Source: Drechmeria coniospora
Taxonomy: Eukaryota > Ascomycota > Sordariomycetes > Hypocreales > Ophiocordycipitaceae
Length of the DNA stretch: 64,000 bases
NCBI RefSeq assembly: GCF_001625195.1
Contig: NC_054390.1
Span: forward strand, 9,459,222 to 9,523,221
Direction: 5' to 3'
The notes below the pieces were generated by a model. It did not search any database and was not told the origin of the DNA. It was given only the letters and a program-made list of their open reading frames with translations. The position numbers and the translations under genes were made by a program. Below, one piece after another: positions 32,630 through 42,820 of this stretch (position 1 is its first letter; each line of letters opens with the position of its first letter).

Positions 32630-33469
32630 TCAAAACTTGCCCTTGAGGAGGTTGGAAATCATCTCGCGGCCGGTGACGCGGGTGGTGGTCCATAGAGTCG
32701 GCAGATCGAGAGTGCTGGAGAGGCCATCGGCGAAGCCAAAGAAGAGCATGGGGGGGATCCAGCCACGGGCGTACTCGAGGGCGAAGCAGGCGTCGGGCAT
32801 CTTGTACTGCTTCACGTCGCCCCGGCGGAGATGGTGGACGGTGCCTTGCGGGTAGACCTCGGGCGCGTATTCTCCCGGGACGTAGGCCAGCTGCGTGCCC
32901 GAGAGGATGTGGAAGTAGTCGTCTGCGGTGTGGCGGCCGGTGTGGCCCTCGGTGCCAACGGCCGTGCCTACGAATCGATCACGTCAGCGAGCTCGCTCGG
33001 GCGGTAAGGACGAGGAGAGCGGTTGCTGCTCACCAAATATGATGAGGTACTCGGTGATGCCTTTGGTTCGATCCCCTTCCGTTAGCACGACGGAACGACG
33101 AGAGACGACTTGTCAGCCGATGCAGGGGACCTCACTGGCGTGAATGATGTACATGGCACCCATGGCACCGCCGGCATTGTTGAACATCCACTCCTCGTGG
33201 ACGTTGACGTGCGCCGGCGACCTCTCCTTGAGCTCGTCCACGATGTACCGAACAATGTCCTTGGTACTGTTCCCGTGCTGCGCGATGGCACGTTGGGACA
33301 CGTCCCGCAGGTGGTCCAGCTCGAAGATGTAGAACCTGTCGAGATTCTGGTCGACGAGGAAGACGGCAGCCGAGAGCAGGGCGGTCATGACGGCCAGAAC
33401 GGCCAGCAGGCCACCCATTCCAGGCGCTCGCTTCCGTTGCTGCTTCTGCGGCTTCTGCGGTTTGGCCAT
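32630..33469 (-). CDS. ERG2: C-8 sterol isomerase
   Basis: Exons 33469-33136, 33060-33034 and 32967-32630 give 232 aa. ERG2 moves the C8-C9 double bond of fecosterol to C7-C8 in ergosterol synthesis in the ER membrane and is homologous to the sigma-1 receptor. One N-terminal membrane helix ([20 protein letters not shown]) is followed by the cupin-like domain: [58 protein letters not shown] and [20 protein letters not shown]. The 27-bp middle exon encodes ITEYLIIF; skipping it would remove a core strand. A G16 homopolymer sits just upstream of the start (33478-33493). Confidence 0.95.
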
Positions 33470-35201
33470 TGTCGTCGGGGGGGGGGGGGGGGGTTGGCTT
33501 GGAGCGGGAGAGGGAGGGAGAGCGTCACGGGCGAGGTCGAAGCGTTGACGAGCCAAGGACAGGGGGGTGCCCGAAATGAAAAGAGATGGATATGAAGGAC
33601 GAGGTCAAGCTGGCTGCATGGCACAGGTTGTAGAACGGTGTACGTGGAAGAGTATTCGTCAGTACGGAGTAGATGTAAGTATGTCTATTGTTGACCCCAA
33701 ATTCTGCCTCGGCTCACCGCTCACTGTTGGCGGCGGCACGGAAGACGATGATCCGCATGGGCCCATTTTGAGGCCGGAGTCAAATAAAGCCGAGCCCCGC
33801 CAGGCGACTCCCCTCTTCTGCCAGTTCCCCGAGACAAGCTTGGCAGCTGTCAAGGAATATTATGCACGAGGTACGGAGTACTTGTACACCCAAGTGCTGT
33901 GAATGCATGTACAGTAAGTACTTGCGGAGTACAAGTACGCAAGTACATTAAGTACTTACGGAGTACAAGTACTGCAAGTACAGTAAGTACTTACGGAGTA
34001 CAAGTACTGCAAGTACAGTAAGCTCTTACGGAGTACAAGTACTGCAAATACAGTAAGTACTTACGGAGTAGTACTGCAAATACAGTAAGTACTTACGGAG
34101 TACAAGTACTGCAAGTACAGTAAGTACTTACGGAGTACAAGTACTGCAAGTACAGTAAGTACTTACGGAGTGCAAGTACTGTACATGGATGTAAGGAGCA
34201 AGTACAACTGCAGGTACTCCGTACCGTACATGCATGTGCGGAGTACAACTACCAGTTCTGTACATGCATGTACAAGTACGGAGCACATGCAGAGGACTCC
34301 GTATTACAGCACAGCTACAGGTAAACACACGGTGATATTCAAGCAAGTACTTGTACTTTGTGCTTGCGTACAAAGTACTTGCTTGGATTGCACATCAACA
34401 CCAGCGAGTACAGGACCCCGTACATGCACATGTACTGTACTTGTGTAAGTAGTTGTATTACTTGCAGCAAGTATATGCTGTGGCCCTTTACTGCATCATA
34501 TTCTGAGCTCTAGCACTCAATAGCTGTACTGCACAGTACTTGTACTTTCATGTGTTACTCTGTGCTGTACTCCGTTCTGGTGCACTGCACAACTAGGTAC
34601 CTAGTATTTACTGCACAGGTACCTAGTACTTACTGTACATGTACTGTCGTTTGCTCCTCTACTGCGAGTACAACCAACGTACCTATGCAGAGATGCCAGT
34701 GTATTGCTTCGACGCGCAACGAGTGTACGCACCTCTCTACGCACAGCCAATTGCCCCCTCCGTCATCAACTCATTTGCCTCCTCCTCCATCCATGGACGG
34801 CTGCGTATGGTCGAGAGAGAGATTCGTACACATGCACGTCTTCTCCCTCCTTTCGTTCCCGTCGTACCCCTCCCTCGGGGCTGCTGCATCATCATCCCGG
34901 CACACCTCGCCTCCAACGCGGCTCCTTGTCCGTCCCCAAGATGGGTTTGCACCGCTTTTGATACAGCCTATTCCTACATCCGTTCGTTGGCACACGCTCA
35001 CGGCCGCTTCGCCTCCCCGGACTCCCGGCTCAGTCCAAGTCCGAGTCCCCCATGACCTCGGTCTTGTCCGCGTCGTCGGCATCCTCCTCCCCATCCCCTT
35101 GTCCGTCCCCAAGATGGTTTGCACCGCTTTTGATACAGCCTATTCCTACATCCGTTCGTTGGCACACGCTCACGGCCGCTTCGCCTCCCCGGACTCCCGG
35201 C
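33470..35201. other. Repeat-rich intergenic region
   Basis: ERG2 upstream region, the 35-bp minisatellite, GTAC-rich spacer to about 34700, and a duplicated copy of the 3' end of IES1. No independent gene supported. Confidence 0.6.
33907..34190 (+). repeat. 35-bp minisatellite built on TACGGAGTACAAGTACTGCA
   Basis: About eight consecutive units of TACAAGTACTGCAAGTACAG plus TAAGTACTTACGGAG, with a few substitutions (TAAGCTCTTACGG) and one 5-bp deletion. Each unit contains the half-palindromes AAGTACTT and GGAGTAC. The array lies about 450 bp upstream of ERG2. Confidence 0.9.
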
Positions 35202-35264
35202 TCAGTCCAAGTCCGAGTCCCCCATGACCTCGGTCTTGTCCGCGTCGTCGGCATCCTCCTCCCC
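34924..35264 (-). repeat. Tandem duplication of about 173 bp covering the end of IES1
   Basis: 34924-35096 and 35097-35264 are nearly identical (one G lost in ATGGGTTT versus ATGGTTT). Each holds the same last coding segment (DKTEVMGDSDLD and stop) followed by the same 3' flank. The gene ends in the right-hand copy; the left copy is an orphan 3' end. Confidence 0.9.
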
Positions 35265-37328
35265 TTCCCCTTCCCCTTCCCCATTTCCCTCCCCATTCCG
35301 CTCTCCGTGTCGATTCCCGTCGCCGTTCCCGTCGCCGTCGCCCTCCCCCTCCCCTTGGTCGCCGTCCTCGTGGACGGTCACGGTCTGGTCGGCGTCGTCC
35401 GCCTCGGCCTCTCCCATGGCGACGTCGCCGTTGGGCTTGTTGGGCGTGTCGCCGGCCTTGGCCTCGTCGTCGAGCTTTCGCTTCTTCACCGGCGCGACGA
35501 CGCCGAGCTTGTCTTCCCGGCCCCTCCAACGGGCCATGCGCCGCGTCGCCCGCCGCAGGGCCGCGGCGTACGAGCTGACCTCCTCGCCGTAGTCGTCCTC
35601 CTCGGCCTTTAGCAGGCAGAGGCCTCCGATGCCGGTTTCGCGAAACGTGGCCGCCGCCTTGTCGACGTTCGCGACGAGGTTGCGCGGGCCGTCCTCGTCG
35701 TCGCTGTCGTCAAAGGGATCGTCAGACGCCTGTATCCTCCGGTACGCGCGGAAGATGGCGCCTTCCTGCCGGCGTGCCTTGCGGCCCTTGTGGTGCTGTC
35801 GGCGGAGGCCGCGGTCCAGTATGTACTCGACCCGCTCGTTCCGGTTCCGCTCCACCGCGAGCTGGTGCGCCGTCGGGGGGCGGGGCTTCCGCGCGACGAC
35901 GCCCTCGGACCCGTGGCGGGCGGGCGAGGAGCCCTCGAAGATCTGATACTTGAGCGGCAGGCCACGCCGGCTCGAGGCGCCGCCCCGACCGAGCGGCCGA
36001 GGCGGCGGCGTCGACCTCGTGCTGTCGACGTCCGACTCGTGCTTCGACGGTCGGATGCGCGGAAGGATGGCCGGGCCGTCGTCCGAGATGGGCGGCCGCA
36101 GCTTCTGCCGTTTGGTCTCCCGCTCGTTCAGGTAGGCCTGGTCGAGCTCCAGGATCTTGGCCCGCGTCTTCTGCTTCTCGCGCCCAAACTCGATCTCGTC
36201 GGCCGTGTCGACGTTCTCCAGCGCCATCTCCTCCTCCGTCATGAGCTCGAGGCGGGGGACGCCCTGGTTGGCCACGTCGAGCCCGTAGTCGACCCCGGCG
36301 CCGAACGGGTTCTCCTCGCAGCCCTCCTCGGTGAAGTCGGACTCGAGGTAGAACCACATGAGCCAGAGGAAGGCGCCGGCGCGGGAGGCGCTCGTGCAGT
36401 TCGTCTTCATGATGAGGTCGTGGAACTCTTGGTCTTCGGGAAAGTGCAGCTCGGCAATCTTCTGCGCGCCGTTGCACATGACGAAGATGAGATTCACCGG
36501 GTTCGTCCGAGGCGCGCTCTCGAGATGTTTAATCTTGTCCAGCGAACCCGGCTCCGGTCGATCCTCGGCACCGCCCTTGAGGATCGACTTGAGCCGGGGC
36601 GCGTCCTGCAGCTGCTTGTAGGCGTGGGGGTCCTGCTGCGCCTGCAGGGACGGGATGGCGTGGTAGGTCCGCAGCTGCGCCCGCATCTCGGGAAAGACTG
36701 GCTCGGCGTCAGTGGGGAGCCGTCTGGCTTCGGCGCGTCGACGGCGGAGGGAGGGGAGGGGGGACGGGGGGGGGGGGGCGGGAGACCGACAGTTGAGCGT
36801 CGTGTTCATGCGGCCGACGTTGACCAGCAGGCACACCATGGCCATGCCCTTGGCCGCCTCGCGGTCGCTCAGCAGCTTGTCGCGGAGCACCTTGCTCGTC
36901 TTGCTGCTCCGTGACATGGTGTCGATGTAGAGGTCGGCAAACGTCTGCTTGCCGAGTTCCGCGTCGTACGAGTTGGTAAAGACCTTCCTCTCGTCGTCGA
37001 AGACGGCCCGGAGAAAGTCGTACTGTATGTCCTCTCGCCAGAGAGGCTCGCCGTCTTCCTTTTTGAGATGCCGTATCTTGCCGACGAGGTGTGAGCCGTT
37101 GACGTCCTTGGCCTGCGATCCCTTTCCCTTGCCTCGAGCCGGCTTCTCCGACGTCGCCTCGGGCTCGTCGTCGGCGGCCATCTGGGTGTCGTCATCGTCC
37201 GCCGCGGTGCGGGAAACCAAGGACTTTCCATCGGCGGCGGCGGGAGAGCTGCGTGACTCGTCGTCCGACGCCGCCGCCTCGGACCTTGGTGATGCCGTCA
37301 TGGCGTCGTGAGCCTCGGGGCTTTGCAT
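35202..37328 (-). CDS. IES1: Ino80 chromatin-remodelling complex subunit 1 homologue
   Basis: Exons 37328-36791 and 36697-35202 give 677 aa. Ies1 is a fungal-specific accessory subunit of the INO80 remodeller. The central block has VGKIRHLKKEDGEPLWREDI, QYDFLRAVFDDERKVFTNSY, TFADLYIDTMSRSSKTSKVL and, after the intron, MKTNCTSASRAGAFLWLMWF, which are hallmark Ies1 motifs. The 93-bp intron is divisible by three and contains a C-rich homopolymer (36767-36777), so an unspliced reading also stays open; conserved sequence on both sides supports splicing. The C-terminus is very acidic with EGEG/DGDG repeats. The start at 37328 is chosen; 37301 is also possible. The 3' end is tandemly duplicated. Confidence 0.85.
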   Translation of the reverse strand: MQSPEAHDAMTASPRSEAAASDDESRSSPAAADGKSLVSRTAADDDDTQMAADDEPEATSEKPARGKGKGSQAKDVNGSHLVGKIRHLKKEDGEPLWREDIQYDFLRAVFDDERKVFTNSYDAELGKQTFADLYIDTMSRSSKTSKVLRDKLLSDREAAKGMAMVCLLVNVGRMNTTLNCRSPAPPPPSPLPSLRRRRAEARRLPTDAEPVFPEMRAQLRTYHAIPSLQAQQDPHAYKQLQDAPRLKSILKGGAEDRPEPGSLDKIKHLESAPRTNPVNLIFVMCNGAQKIAELHFPEDQEFHDLIMKTNCTSASRAGAFLWLMWFYLESDFTEEGCEENPFGAGVDYGLDVANQGVPRLELMTEEEMALENVDTADEIEFGREKQKTRAKILELDQAYLNERETKRQKLRPPISDDGPAILPRIRPSKHESDVDSTRSTPPPRPLGRGGASSRRGLPLKYQIFEGSSPARHGSEGVVARKPRPPTAHQLAVERNRNERVEYILDRGLRRQHHKGRKARRQEGAIFRAYRRIQASDDPFDDSDDEDGPRNLVANVDKAAATFRETGIGGLCLLKAEEDDYGEEVSSYAAALRRATRRMARWRGREDKLGVVAPVKKRKLDDEAKAGDTPNKPNGDVAMGEAEADDADQTVTVHEDGDQGEGEGDGDGNGDGNRHGERNGEGNGEGEGEGEEDADDADKTEVMGDSDLD

Positions 37329-37908
37329 TTGCCGCGGGAGGGAGGGCGAGCAGGGATGCCGACGATCAGCAGCCGCGCATGCGTCTGCCGACTCGATGAG
37401 CAAGCGACGTTGACCTTCAAATGCCTCGCACGAGGGAGATGACCTCGAGCAGCAGCGTCGTCGAAATGTGCCGATGGATGTAGGGAGTGGAAGGGCAGAA
37501 AGGATGAGCGGACGATTCCTGGTCGTAAAAAAGGACAGCCCAGCCAGCAATGGCGTTTGAGTCGCGTGCTTTCACAGCTTGCCGAATAGATGGGCCGAAG
37601 GAGTGCTGGGATTAAGGAGTGCTGGGAGTACGGAGTGCTCTGCGTAGGTACATCAAGGTACTAAATCACCTACAAGTAATACCTACACCGTAGCACTCGA
37701 TGGCTGTGTACAGGCTACCACCGAAGTTGCTATAGGTACCTAGTACCTACTACCTAGGTACCTAGTAGGTAATGTATGTACCTAGTAGGCTCGATCCTCA
37801 CTGTAGTACGGAGTAGTGAACATGTATTACCAGTTTACCTGGTGTTTTGGAACAGTGCAGCACTTGTACCTACCTGCAGTAGGAGTATGTACCGAGTGCT
37901 AGGGGTAG

Positions 37909-37977
37909 TGGTATTAGTTGGTGCCGACCCCTGGTATTAGTTGGTACCGACACCTGGTATTGGTTGGCACCGACACC
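37909..37977 (+). repeat. 23-bp tandem repeat, three copies
   Basis: TGGTATTAGTTGGTACCGAC followed by ACC, in three copies with few substitutions. A fourth isolated copy starts near 38063, on the other side of the dispersed element copy (37983-38062). This suggests the element inserted into, or was captured by, the array. Confidence 0.8.
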
Positions 37978-37982
37978 TGGTA

Positions 37983-38062
37983 CAGTGGGGTGGCAGAAAT
38001 GTCGATTCAATTTGTAGGAGTAGCGCTACCAAAACTGCATCGTCACTTTTGTCAAGTGACTG
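37983..38062 (-). repeat. Dispersed element copy 4, reverse orientation
   Basis: GGGGTGGCAGAAATGTCGAT ... CAATTTGTAGGAGTAGCGCT ... GTCACTTTTGTCAAGTGAC. Read in reverse it matches 5740-5826, and here the inverted repeat GTCACTT/AAGTGAC is perfect. It lies between two copies of the 23-bp repeat. Confidence 0.65.
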
Positions 38063-38803
38063 TATTAGTTGGTACCGACACCTACGGATACTTACCTGTA
38101 CATTTCTCACTATTACAAGGTACGAATGCGAGTGCCAACTAGTAGTACTTGTAGGTACAGCGCAGTAATTACCTCGTACTTACTGCACCTACTAACCTTG
38201 AGGCTCCGGCAACCACAAAGCCAAAGTGGCCGCTAATAGAGTCTCGCTACAGCGACTCTGTGCAGCGGATCAATGGCGAGTACCAAGAATTACAGTGGCA
38301 ACCTAGCGAGGGCTAGTGGAGGTCGTACAGTGGACCGCAGTAGCACGCTGCCATGCACAGCACCTACAGTGTTTGGTCCGTGCCAAGCTTGGCAGGCGGT
38401 GCCCCCCGTCCCAGCGGTCCCTTAGGCTACCTGGGTTCGCATCATCTTTTAATTGCCTTTGTTGCTTCTTCTCCGCGTCAAACGTCAACAAACCAACAAA
38501 CGATCCGTTCCTTTCGAGCCGTCACCAGCTCGACGGGCCGCATGGCCAGGGATCGACACCTACTAACCCGCAGCAAGACGAATAGATAAGGTTCTAAATT
38601 ATTACTTGACGCACCCCTTTCGGGTGGGAGTTCAGGTGAGGCTCCTCCGCCGTCCACGGCACGCACGACACCATGGCACGGTGTGACCGTCCAAGGCGGC
38701 TTCGACAGAGGTTGCTGACCCCGTCGCAGAGTTCGTCCTCGCCTTTTTTTCCTTCTCTCGTCCCGACACGCCGGACCATCCGGCGACGGTACGATTCCCC
38801 GAC

Positions 38804-39649
38804 ATGCCTACCACGGCGGCGGCAACGCCAATCAAGGCGGCGCCGGTTTCCGAGAGCCCTGGCACCTGGAGACATCCCCGGCTCAACGAAATCACGAGGC
38901 GGCGAAACGTGTCCATCTTTTCGGAAAAGAACATTCGGCGGATAGGCTACAATCTCTTCGCCCTGCTGGCCCTGTGGTCCCTTCAGCTCATCGTCAGGCT
39001 CTGCGTGAGCCCCCAAATGTAGGACGGACAAGACTGCCCTCCCCCGAACGGGCGGCTGCTGACAGGAGCCGACAGCGTACCGGCGACGGTTCGCACATAC
39101 GTCGGCTGGGCATGGATCGCCATCCAGCTGGTTCCCGTGGCGCAGATATCCATGGCGTGCCTTCCTCTCTTCCGCACGCCCGACGACCTCTCCGACATTC
39201 CTTTGACCGTGGCGCAACGAATGCTCCTCGGCCTGCCTCCCTCCTCCGCCCCGCCCACGCCCGACGCAAGGTTCAGCACGCCGCCTCGATACTCGCGCAC
39301 GCCGTCCATTGCCGGCTCGGTTGGCAGCCGGGCAAGCTACGCCAGCTCTCCCCTGTCCGGACGGGGGAGCCCTGCGTTCCAAGCCTCCGCCGGCGGCTCT
39401 CCTTCGCCCTACTCCGCCTCGGGCGGTCCTTTGCTGCAGAAGAGCACCAACGGAGCGATGAACGGGCACAAGTCGCCCTTCAGTCCCGCGAGCCCTTTCG
39501 GAGCGCCGTCGTCGGCCTCGCTGTTCTCCGATTCCGCCTCGCCGGGCTCCCCCAGCCCTTCGGCGGGAAAGCGGACGAGCGTCGGACTGAATAGCAAGTG
39601 GCTCTACGAGAAGGGAAGACGGTCGTCGGGAGGTGGATGGCTTCACTAG
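38804..39649 (+). CDS. POM34: Nuclear pore membrane protein Pom34-like
   Basis: Exons 38804-39018 and 39076-39649 give 262 aa. Pom34 anchors the nuclear pore complex in the pore membrane. [20 protein letters not shown] precedes a first membrane segment ([16 protein letters not shown]); a second hydrophobic segment ([18 protein letters not shown]) follows after a short loop. The Ser/Pro-rich C-terminus ([20 protein letters not shown] ... SPFGAPSS) is typical of filamentous-fungal Pom34. The 57-bp intron uses GTAGGA and CCGACAG with a GCTGACA branch; it is the only choice I found that keeps both membrane segments in frame. Confidence 0.75.
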
Positions 39650-40031
39650 CAACTCGAGCTGCATTCTGGCCGAAAGCCGGGATGGAGCGACGATGACGGG
39701 TTCCAGCATCGGGTGCATGGGAGCGACGCTAGACATGTGGCTCGGAGTGACGAAGCGCAAGCGACTTGGTACCATGGCATACGGAGTATAGGTAGCTGGA
39801 ATGAGTGTCATGTCGTATCATGGTTGTCCCCATCACATCGTAGCAGTGGCGACGTGACCTCCGTTCTGCTGCCAGCGCCGCTCGAGGCCCGTCGTCTCCT
39901 TGCCGTGCGGCACGTACTGTAACTTGCAGCGCACACGGGTGTCTTTTCAAGCTGCCGCGTCGATAAAAAACAACAGCGACGAAATAAATACAACGAGGCG
40001 ATCAGGATGAGTTGAGTTGAAAGATCAAGTA

Positions 40032-40099
40032 AAATAGAAGCATAAAGGAAATAGAAGCATAAAGGAAATAGAAGCATAAAGGAAATAGAAGCATAAAGG
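40032..40099 (+). repeat. 17-bp tandem repeat, four copies
   Basis: AAATAGAAGCATAAAGG in four perfect copies, ending 10 bp before the Pol III terminator of the tRNA-Gly gene. Confidence 0.92.
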
Positions 40100-40109
40100 T
40101 ACCGTCGAC

Positions 40110-40114
40110 AAAAA
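40110..40114 (-). terminator. Pol III terminator of tRNA-Gly
   Basis: A run of five T on the minus strand, 14 bp after the tRNA 3' end. Confidence 0.75.
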
Positions 40115-40128
40115 GAGAATGTCCACAT

Positions 40129-40199
40129 GCGCGAACCGGGACTCGAACCCGGGTCACATGCTTGGGAAGCATGTATGCTAACCGCTACACTATTCGCGC
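40129..40199 (-). tRNA. tRNA-Gly (anticodon CCC)
   Basis: 71 nt with no intron. The acceptor stem GCGCGAA pairs with TTCGCGC. The anticodon stem CATGC/GCATG holds loop TTCCCAA, giving CCC. The T arm is CCGGG-TTCGAAT-CCCGG. A box is TAGCGGTTAGCAT-like and B box GGTTCGAATCC. CCC reads GGG glycine codons. Confidence 0.93.
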
Positions 40200-40257
40200 G
40201 TTGGTGGAGAATGTCACTTTATTTAGGCCCATATGGCGGTCAAAATAAGCCAACGTC

Positions 40258-42820
40258 TCCAGCAAGACCAGAAGGAGAATATCTCTAGTTGTACGACTGA
40301 CTACTCCATAAGGGTAGATGTATTTGTGAACAAAGAGGGGAGGTGGTTGGCAAGTAGACTACCCAAATAGGATTCTATCCTATTGTTACTGCTGCTACTA
40401 GTAGTAACCACCAGCAGTACTGCTGCTAGCCAACATACTATACTATACTGCAAGTATAGGTAAGTATATCGAGTTGACTATCAGTACTCAACATACTATT
40501 ACTATTTCTCTTTACCAAGCGACTGGCGGCAGTACTACTGCTGTACGACCTGTACAAGTAGTAATTATTCAGTCGACTACTTGGGCCAATTAATCGGACC
40601 ACCAAATGACATTCTCTCAACTGCTACTAGCCGTTGCCAGTTGGCAGTACTACTGCTAACAATTTCAACTATAGTACGGAGTACAGGGTCTTGCAACTTG
40701 CGTGCAAGAAGTGGGGGTAGTGGAAGTATATCGTACGGACCAGAGAATCAATCACGCTGTTAGTAACTGTTACGGAGTCGCTAGGCGACTGCTCTAGAAC
40801 TCTCAATGATATTTATTAAAAGACTTGAAGAAGGGAAAACTACTTGACAGTTAGGGCTTCTAGTTTATGTGCGTTCCTCTGGTGGGTCCGTTGGTCCCTC
40901 CATCTTGTATCACATATCGGGCTAAAGAGTTGACTAATAGTATACAACATACTATTTCTCCGAACTACAACTCGGAGCGACTGGCGGCAGTACTACTACT
41001 CTTAAAATAAAAGGGGAATACCTCTTAAAATAAAGAGGTAAAAAAGGAAGGGTGCGCAGTGGAAGTTCAGTTGCACGGACTATCCAAAATGGATATCAAT
41101 CAAGGCTGTTAGTAACATCAGGAAGTGCACCAGTTAGTAACTGGGCAAGGAATACAGATTTAAACAAGTCAAATAGTAGTGCCAAGATGCGATTCAAAAA
41201 GAAAGACTGGTGTATTTCTTGTGCTTGTTTTTATGATTGCTGTCATGCTTATTATGCTTCCTTCCTATCTAAGAGTGTAGGAAAGGTAGGACCATTTTAT
41301 ACCTGAGAGGTAGTACCTCAATCAGTGCAATGTGCACGTGTTGGAATTCTGTCTGATTCCACACAATGCATCTCCGAACAATCTGCCTGCACGCAATGCA
41401 GCTCCAAATACTCTGGTTGAGTCATACTACAAGTTGCATAGTTAGTATATGCCATTGGTAGACTTAGTTGGTATTAGTGTTCGGTCGTAACGGTACAGCA
41501 GTAGTACTGCGGTTGTCAAGTGGGCCAGTAGTAGTACTACTAGCAAGCAACTGCTAGTTGCAGTTGGGTGGGTCCTAGCGCGCAACAGTAGTACTGTTGG
41601 CGGGCAACTACTAGTAGTAGTTGGAAGAGCGTTAATTAACGGTCCGATCAATGATCTTACTTGGTCGACCAAGTACTACTTACACAAGACGCGCAACAGT
41701 AGTAAATTGGCTAGGCAGTAGTACTACTATTAGTCGGAGCGAGGAGAATTTGTATAGTAATTACAATTCGTTAACTCGATATACTACTTGTACGTGCAGT
41801 ACAGTGGTAGTATATTGGCGAGCAGTAGTACTGCTGCCAGGTGTTTAACAACTACCGACCAACTTACTACTACAATACGACTTGTATACGTAGTAGCCAG
41901 TCGACTACTGGAGCCAATTGATCGGAACGACAATTGCCGCTCTCCCAATTACTATTAGCTCTTGCCAGTCCACAGTACTACTATGGGTCATCCAATCATT
42001 GTAATAGAAGTAGCCATCCAACCACTATGTAACGGAAACAGCCAACTATTGTATGACTGAAACAGCCATCCAACTGGATAATGGATCCATCCACCAAGCC
42101 ATGGTACAATAGAACCTCCGATCAAGCCGTTGAGCAATGGAAACGGCAATCTGTCTAGATCTACAAGGTATTACTCTGTAGACATAAATAGCCGCTCTTT
42201 TCCTGTACTGTAGCTAGAAGAAATAATCGCATTCGTTTGTATAATTTGGTACTACCAAGTGTGCACTCTTGCCCAGTTACTAACTGGCACCCCTTTTTTG
42301 CCGTTACCAACTGTCGCACTATACGTTGCTTTATTGCATAGGAGCATACGTCTCAACAAATGAAATAGCCTTGATTTCTACAAAAGAGATTGCGGCCATA
42401 GTGGCCTTTTCTAATAAGCGTTTTCCTCACTGTAGGCCTGCTTGGACACAGTGTTCTCTGGCAAGAAGCTTTCCGCCTCTTGTAGGGTTGCGAGAAGCTT
42501 TGCGCCTCTTATGGGGTTGCTCGGACTTAACCTATTCCGAGCCCCGATGCAACTAATCGTATGATTAGTGTAACACCAACTGTGTGATTGACTCCCTAGT
42601 CCGTACGATATACCTCCACTACCCCCTCCTCTTGCGCACTCAAATTGCAAGAGCTATAACATTGGTCCATGCATAATTACAAGGCCAGCGGGGTACTTCC
42701 TCATAAGTATAAATAGTCCTGCTTCTCCCGTACAGTTCTTGGTAAAATAATCGCATTTACCCCACCTTCTTGCACGCAAATTCCAAGAAACCTGCGCAAC
42801 TAAACAATACTGTTGTAACA
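40258..42820. mobile_element. Nested LTR-retroelement debris upstream of the tRNA and gag-type ORF
   Basis: 40260-40690 is an R1 copy with its 5' extension. 40690-40790 is a reversed copy of 42570-42655 (GTAGTGGAAGTATATCGTAC). 41045-41190 is a diverged relative of that. 41440-41660 and 41860-41990 are R1-like pieces in opposite orientations. 42318-42470 is R2. Two LTR-promoter-like segments (42180-42235 and 42705-42760) share ATAAATAG, a CT-rich stretch, CTGTAC and AATAATCGCATT. No pol, integrase or reverse transcriptase reading frame was found. Confidence 0.6.

Larger units (their letters stand above)
37329..38803. other. Divergent intergenic region between IES1 and POM34
   Basis: AT- and GTAC-rich spacer with TACCTAGTAGGTA palindromes (37735-37785), a 23-bp tandem repeat and a reversed copy of the dispersed element. 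No gene supported. Confidence 0.6.
39650..40128. other. Intergenic, POM34 to tRNA
   Basis: 3' flank of POM34 and a 17-bp tandem repeat close to the tRNA terminator. No gene supported. Confidence 0.5.

Noticed and set aside
33907..34190. CRISPR-like appearance of the regular 35-bp array
   Set aside because: Units are contiguous with no unique spacers, and the context is eukaryotic; it is a minisatellite.
35790..36914. 374-codon plus-strand frame opposite IES1
   Set aside because: Shadow of the IES1 coding strand; GC-rich codons make the antisense frame open.
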